A program made the position numbers and the translations under genes. Below the pieces are notes generated by a model, which worked only from the letters and a program-made list of their open reading frames with translations, ran no database searches and was not told where the DNA came from. Shown one piece after another: positions 59,620 through 64,000 of a stretch of DNA of 64,000 nt (within the stretch, counting starts at the first letter, position 1; each line of letters opens with the position of its first letter). Source of the stretch: Microbacterium ureisolvens. GTDB lineage: Bacteria; Actinomycetota; Actinomycetes; Actinomycetales; Microbacteriaceae. The stretch lies in contig NZ_JADIJE010000005.1 in assembly GCF_015278315.1 (NCBI RefSeq), positions 1-64,000 of the forward strand, written 5' to 3'.

Positions 59620-62600
59620 CAGAACACCACCTCCTGCGAGCGGCGGCGCACCGTCGCCACCATGTCGCGCTGGTTCCCCGTCGGGCCGAGGTAGTTGAAC
59701 GTGTACGACAGCTGCGCGTACCCGCCGATGAGATGCGTGGGTTTGACCAGCAGCCTCGTGACGGAGTTGTGGATGCCGCCTCGCCGGCCGGTCGCCTCGG
59801 ACTTGGGCACGTCGATCGTGCGCTCCTGCGCGTGGTGCACGTAGACGACGCCGGTGGGCATCCGGTGCGAGACGATGGCCCGCGCGACCAGCACGCCGTT
59901 CGAGTTCACGCACTCGACCCAGTCGTTGTCGGCGGCGCCGATGGCCGCGGCATCCGCCGGACTCATCCACACGGTGGGACCGCCGCGCGAGAGCGACAGC
60001 ATGAAGAGGTTGTCCTGGTACTCGGAGTGGATCGACCACTTCGAGTGCGGGGTGAGGTACCGCACGACGACCTGCTGCGCGCCGTCGGGCCCGAGCTTGG
60101 GCTCGCCGAACAGGCGGTGCATGTCCAGCGGCGGGCGGTAGATCGGCAGCGCCTCGCCGAGGTCGCGCATCCAGGCGTGGTCCAGGTAGAAGTGCATGCG
60201 GCCGGTCAGGGTGTGGAACGGCTTCAGCCGCTCGATGTTGACGGTGAAGGGCGCGTACCTGCGGCCGCCGGTCTCGGAGCCAGACCACTCCGGCGACGTG
60301 ATCACCGGCACGGGCGCCGCCTGCGTCATCGCGAAGGTGATCCGCTTCTCCTCGGAGCCCTCGGCCAGGTCGGCGAGCGGCTTGCCGACCCGCTTCTCCA
60401 GCGTGCGGAACCCCTGCGCGGCGAGCTCGCCGTTCGTCGTGCCCGAGAACGCCAGGATCGCCTCGGCCATCTTGACGTCGGTGTCCATGGCGGGTCGGCC
60501 GTCGGCGGCCCCGCCGAGCATGACGCCGTTCTTCTGGCCCAGCCGCTCCACCTCGTGCGACACGTCGTAGGTGACGTTCTTGATCGTGAACCCGAGCTTG
60601 TCGGCCAGCGGCCCGACCGCGGCGAGCTTGTCGGCGATCGCGGTGTAGTCGCGCTCGACGACGGTGAACTGCGGCATCGTCTTGCCCGGAACGCCCGGGC
60701 CGTCGCCCCGCGCCCAGTCCCGCACCTCGCCGCCGGGCTGCGCCGTCTCGCCGGGGGTGTCGTGCTGCATCGGCACCGAGACCAGGTCTCTCCGCGTCCC
60801 CAGGTGCGTGCGGGCCTGCTCGGAGAACTCGACGGCGATCGCGTGGAACAGGTCGAAGTCGCTCTTCGCCTCCCACGGAGGGTCGATCGCCGGGGTGAAG
60901 GCGTGCACGAAGGGGTGCATGTCGGTCGAGGACAGGTCGTGCTTCTCGTACCAGGTGGCCGCGGGGAACACGACGTCCGACAGCAGCGTCGTCGAGGTCA
61001 TGCGGAAGTCCGCCGACACCAGCAGGTCGAGCTTGCCCTCGGGGATCTCGTCGTGCCACTTCACGTCGTTCGGGCGCACACTCGCCTCGTCGGTCGCCAT
61101 GACGTTGTTGTGCGTGCCGAGCAGGTACTTGAGGAAGTACTCGTTCCCCTTGGCGCTGGATCCCATGAGGTTCGACCGCCACAGCGTCAGCAGGCGGGGC
61201 CAGTTCTCGGGGGCGTCGACGTCGGCGATCGCGGGCTGCAGGTCGCCGGACTGGAGCTGAGAGGAGACGTAGGATGCCGCATCCGCCGCCTCTCCGCCTG
61301 CCACCGCGGCCTCTGCCCGGTCTGCGAGGTCGAGCGGGTTGACGTCGAACTGCGGATAGAACGGCATCCACCCGAGCCGGGCGGACTGCGCGATCGTGTC
61401 GGCGGTGTGCATGCCCGCGAGGTTGCCGTCGGCGAGCGGAGAGGCCAGCGCGTCGGCGGCATAGCCGTCGAAGCGCCACTGGTCGGTGTGCATGTACCAG
61501 TAGGCCGTGCCGATCATCGTGCGCGGTGGCCGCGACCAGTCCAGCGCGTTCGCGAGAGACAGCCACCCCGTGATCGGGCGGCACTTCTCCTGCCCCACGT
61601 AGTGCGCCCAGCCGCCGCCGTTGCGTCCCATCGACCCCGTGAGGATGAGGAGCGCGAGGATCGCGCGATAGGTGGTATCGCCGTGGAACCACTGGCAGAT
61701 TCCCGCGCCCATGATGATCATCGAGCGGCCGTTCGACTCGACCGCGTTGGCTGCGAACTCGCGCGCGATGCGCGTGCACGCCTGGGCCGGAACGCCGGTG
61801 ATCTCCTCCTGCCACGCGGGGGTGTAGGGGGAGTCGGCGTCGTCGAGGCCCGTCGGCCACTCGCCCGGCAGTCCGTCGCGGGCGACGCCGTACTGGGCGA
61901 GCATCAGATCCAGGACGGTCGTGACCAGGATGCCGCCCACCCGTGTGGCGGGCACGCCACGACGCAGCACCGCACCCTCGCCGTCGGCCGAGTCGAACCG
62001 GGGGAGGAGCACCTCGACGGGCGTCGCCGCCGTCGCGAGGTCGTCGATCGAGAGTGCCGGTTCCACGCCTTCGAGGTCGAGGTTCCAGCGGCCTTCGCCG
62101 GAGGCGGCGTACCGGAAGCCCATCGAGCCGTTGGGGACGCGCGGCGCGGCGGTCGCGGCATCCAGCACCACCGTCTTCCATTCGTCCTCGGGAGTGTCGC
62201 CGCCCAGATCCTTCGAGGTGAGGAAGGTTCCGGGCACGTAGGCGCCGTCGCGCTCGGTGAGCCGCACGAGGTGGGGCAGGTCGGTGTATTGGCGCGCGAA
62301 ATCGGCGAAGAACGGCACGCGGCGATCGACGTAGTTCTCTTTGAGGACGACGTGGCCCATGGCCATCGCGAGGGCGGCGTCCGTGCCGGCCTGGCACGGC
62401 AGCCACTCGTCGGCGAACTTGGTGTTGTCGGCGTAATCCGGGCTGACCGTCACGACCTTCGTGCCGCGGTAGCGCACCTCCGCCATCCAATGGGCGTCGG
62501 GCGTGCGGGTGACCGGCACGTTCGAGCCCCACATCATCAGGTACGTGGCATCCCACCAGTCGCCGGACTCCGGCACGTCGGTCTGGTCGCCGAAGACCTG

Positions 62601-63317
62601 AGGGCTCGCGACCGGCAGGTCGGCGTACCAGTCGTAGAACGACGTCATGACACCGCCGACCAGCTGCGTGAACCGGGTGCCGATGCAGTGCGACACCATC
62701 GACATCGCCGGGATCGGCGAGAAGCCGGCGACCCGGTCGGGTCCGTACTCCTTGATGGTGTGGACGTAGCCGGCTGCGACGAGCTCGACCGCCTCGCGCC
62801 ACGACGCCCGCACGAGACCGCCTTTGCCGCGGGCCCGCTGATACCGGCGGCGCTTCTCGGGGTCCTTCGTGATCTCGCCGAACGCTTCGACCGGGTCCTT
62901 GCCGCCGGCCTTCGCGGCGCGGTACTCCTCGAGCAGCACACCGCGGACGTACGGATAGCGCACGCGCGTGGGCGAGTAGGTGTACCACGAAAAAGCAGCC
63001 CCGCGGGGACACCCGCGGGGCTCGTATTCGGGACGGTCGGGGCCGACGCTCGGGTAGTCGGTCTCCTGGGCCTCCCACGTGATGATGCCGTCTTTGACGT
63101 ACACCTTCCACGAACAGGAGCCCGTGCAGTTCACGCCGTGCGTGGACCGGACGACCTTGTCGTGACTCCACCGGTCCCGGTAGAACGCGTCTCCGTCGCG
63201 GCCGCCCTCGAGGAACGCCGCACGATGGTCGGAGGTCTCGTCCCACCTCGTGAAGAATCGCCCCGCAGCCAGCAGAGCGTCAGAAGCCGGACCGTCCACA
63301 CCGACACGGGGCGTCAT
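59619..63317 (-). CDS. narG: Respiratory nitrate reductase alpha subunit
   Basis: This 1232-residue molybdenum bis-MGD subunit reduces nitrate on the cytoplasmic side of the membrane. The FS0 cluster ligands occur as HGVNCTGSCSWK (about residues 60-71) with another Cys in EPRGCPRGAAFS, and the Mo-ligand Asp region is YDWYADLPVASPQ. There is no Tat signal, as in true NarG. TAGGGT (63325-63330, minus strand) lies seven bases before ATG 63317, so the operon message is probably leaderless. Molybdenum-cofactor genes are not nearby. Confidence 0.97.
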   Translation of the reverse strand: MTPRVGVDGPASDALLAAGRFFTRWDETSDHRAAFLEGGRDGDAFYRDRWSHDKVVRSTHGVNCTGSCSWKVYVKDGIITWEAQETDYPSVGPDRPEYEPRGCPRGAAFSWYTYSPTRVRYPYVRGVLLEEYRAAKAGGKDPVEAFGEITKDPEKRRRYQRARGKGGLVRASWREAVELVAAGYVHTIKEYGPDRVAGFSPIPAMSMVSHCIGTRFTQLVGGVMTSFYDWYADLPVASPQVFGDQTDVPESGDWWDATYLMMWGSNVPVTRTPDAHWMAEVRYRGTKVVTVSPDYADNTKFADEWLPCQAGTDAALAMAMGHVVLKENYVDRRVPFFADFARQYTDLPHLVRLTERDGAYVPGTFLTSKDLGGDTPEDEWKTVVLDAATAAPRVPNGSMGFRYAASGEGRWNLDLEGVEPALSIDDLATAATPVEVLLPRFDSADGEGAVLRRGVPATRVGGILVTTVLDLMLAQYGVARDGLPGEWPTGLDDADSPYTPAWQEEITGVPAQACTRIAREFAANAVESNGRSMIIMGAGICQWFHGDTTYRAILALLILTGSMGRNGGGWAHYVGQEKCRPITGWLSLANALDWSRPPRTMIGTAYWYMHTDQWRFDGYAADALASPLADGNLAGMHTADTIAQSARLGWMPFYPQFDVNPLDLADRAEAAVAGGEAADAASYVSSQLQSGDLQPAIADVDAPENWPRLLTLWRSNLMGSSAKGNEYFLKYLLGTHNNVMATDEASVRPNDVKWHDEIPEGKLDLLVSADFRMTSTTLLSDVVFPAATWYEKHDLSSTDMHPFVHAFTPAIDPPWEAKSDFDLFHAIAVEFSEQARTHLGTRRDLVSVPMQHDTPGETAQPGGEVRDWARGDGPGVPGKTMPQFTVVERDYTAIADKLAAVGPLADKLGFTIKNVTYDVSHEVERLGQKNGVMLGGAADGRPAMDTDVKMAEAILAFSGTTNGELAAQGFRTLEKRVGKPLADLAEGSEEKRITFAMTQAAPVPVITSPEWSGSETGGRRYAPFTVNIERLKPFHTLTGRMHFYLDHAWMRDLGEALPIYRPPLDMHRLFGEPKLGPDGAQQVVVRYLTPHSKWSIHSEYQDNLFMLSLSRGGPTVWMSPADAAAIGAADNDWVECVNSNGVLVARAIVSHRMPTGVVYVHHAQERTIDVPKSEATGRRGGIHNSVTRLLVKPTHLIGGYAQLSYTFNYLGPTGNQRDMVATVRRRSQEVVF

Positions 63318-63397
63318 GTCTCGGACCCTAGCGAAAGGTCCAGGCGATGCGCCAGAGGCGCGGCGAGCCTTTTCCCGCCGTCACCGGGTTGTTCAGG

Positions 63398-63470
63398 TGG
63401 GCCCCGTGGGGCTCGAACCCACGACCCGCGGATTAAAAGTCCGATGCTCTACCGACTGAGCTAGAGGCCC
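63398..63470 (-). tRNA. tRNA-Lys (TTT)
   Basis: The cloverleaf is read on the minus strand: acceptor GGGCCTC/GGGGCCC (one G-T pair), D arm AGCTCAGTCGGTAGAGC, anticodon loop CTTTTAA giving TTT, T arm CGTGGGTTCGAGCCCCACG. The base pair at the top of the anticodon stem is mismatched. The discriminator is A, but CCA is not encoded (CCT follows), unlike the other two tRNAs here. Confidence 0.95.
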
Positions 63471-63517
63471 TCGATCGACAAGCCTACTTGCCGCGAAGGG
63501 TGGGTCGAGCCGCAGCG

Positions 63518-64000
63518 TCAGCCGTTGCCCCTGCCGTTCCCGTTGCCCTTGCCGTTCCCGTTCCCGTTGTTGTTGCCGGGGCCGCTGTTGCCGCTGCCTC
63601 CACCGCTGTTGCCGCTGCTGCCGCTGTCGGTGTCGGCGGGCGGCGCCTGTTCGGGAGTGACCTGCTCGGCCGGCTCGTTCACCGGGGCCTGCTCGACGGC
63701 GGGGGCCTCCTCGACGGGCGTGTCTTCGGCGGGCGTCTCCTCGGCCGGCGCCGGAACCGCCGGCTCCTCCACCGGCGTGGTCGGCGCGGGTTCCGGTTCG
63801 GCGGCCCAGCTGTTGGCCAGCCACAGCGTCCCGAGGGCGAGCGCGAGAGCGAGGAGCGCGGCGATCACGATTCCGATGACCAGCGCACGGCGCGAGGGAC
63901 GACGCTCTTCGTCGGAGAGGGTCGGGACGACCGGTGCCGCGGCGGTAGCTTCCACCGGCGCCGCGGGAACGACGGCCGCCCTGCGTGCGTCCCGGCGAAG
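63518..64000 (-). CDS. Membrane-anchored protein with Pro/Glu-rich and Gly-Asn tail (possibly partial)
   Basis: A GTG at 63955 would give 145 residues, but the frame stays open to the window edge, so the true start may lie outside. After a short cytoplasmic part (LSDEERRPSRRA) comes one membrane helix (about residues 24-48 from that GTG), then an acidic Pro/Glu/Ala-rich spacer and a Ser-Gly-Asn tail ending in repeated NG, much like the tail of the penicillin-binding protein at 14907. It looks like an extracellular stalk. The function is unknown. Confidence 0.7.
   Translation of the reverse strand, partial: LRRDARRAAVVPAAPVEATAAAPVVPTLSDEERRPSRRALVIGIVIAALLALALALGTLWLANSWAAEPEPAPTTPVEEPAVPAPAEETPAEDTPVEEAPAVEQAPVNEPAEQVTPEQAPPADTDSGSSGNSGGGSGNSGPGNNNGNGNGKGNGNGRGNG

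Noticed and set aside
59733..63464. A 1243-codon open frame antisense to narG
   Set aside because: It mirrors the narG codons, has shadow-like composition (Arg, Gly, Val, Asp) and no motif; narG is certain on the other strand.

Overview
The window is a chromosomal segment of a high-GC Gram-positive actinobacterium, most likely a Microbacterium or another Microbacteriaceae. I infer this from the strongly GC-rich third codon positions, the gene set (lldR-lldD, mqo, a compact tad pilus locus, a topA-tmk-holB block, narGHJI with a terminal narK), a 6C-type small RNA beside the tad ATPase gene, and the many genes whose only promoter-like element is a TANNNT hexamer six or seven bases before the start codon, as in actinobacterial leaderless transcripts. 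No phage, insertion sequence, integrase or CRISPR array was seen.

Layout. 1-9.8 kb is housekeeping: the 3' end of dnaX, recR, an EamA exporter, lysC (with an internal start for a beta subunit), a divergent tetR / reductase-like pair with two palindromic operators, asd, mqo, a pyrimidine-dimer-glycosylase-like gene and tdk. 9.8-18.5 kb holds a DUF1295 membrane protein, lldR-lldD with its operators, a HAD phosphatase, tRNA-Pro, a metallophosphoesterase coupled to a PASTA-type class A penicillin-binding protein, and a DUF4177/RidA pair. 18.7-24.7 kb has acs, the 6C RNA and a short tad operon (ATPase, TadB/C-like membrane protein, DUF4244 pilin, two TadE/G-like minor proteins). 24.7-31.0 kb has topA, tmk, holB and a lipoprotein hydrolase. 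31.1-33.8 kb is a methionine-type ABC importer (metQ-metN-metI).

34.0-49.1 kb is the accessory region. It begins directly after tRNA-Thr and carries three transcription units that share an AACCGGTT-centred operator, together with their own LacI regulator: (i) a nucleoside-hydrolase-fold protein, a Gfo/Idh/MocA oxidoreductase and a second nucleoside-hydrolase-like protein (DUF1593); (ii) GH43, LacI, a DUF6807/PmoA-like protein and a class-C-type serine hydrolase; (iii) on the opposite strand, a CUT1 importer without its ATPase (two permeases and a lipoprotein), YesL, GH28, a small membrane protein and an SGNH esterase. Only the binding protein has an export signal, so the enzymes appear to work on oligosaccharides inside the cell. 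Pectin or rhamnogalacturonan fragments are the best guess. The pairing with two nucleoside-hydrolase-like proteins is what makes this cluster unusual.

49.2-55.2 kb has a small membrane protein, a DMT exporter, an MMPL transporter under a perfect palindrome, a nicotinamidase-like hydrolase, an AlkD-like HEAT protein, a GNAT acetyltransferase and a small membrane protein. 55.3-63.3 kb is the respiratory nitrate reductase operon narGHJI-narK, read leftward. The window ends with tRNA-Lys and a membrane protein with a Gly-Asn tail that may run off the edge.

Transcription units are mostly separated by very regular hairpins built on an AGCGGATGCC...GGCATCCGCT stem.
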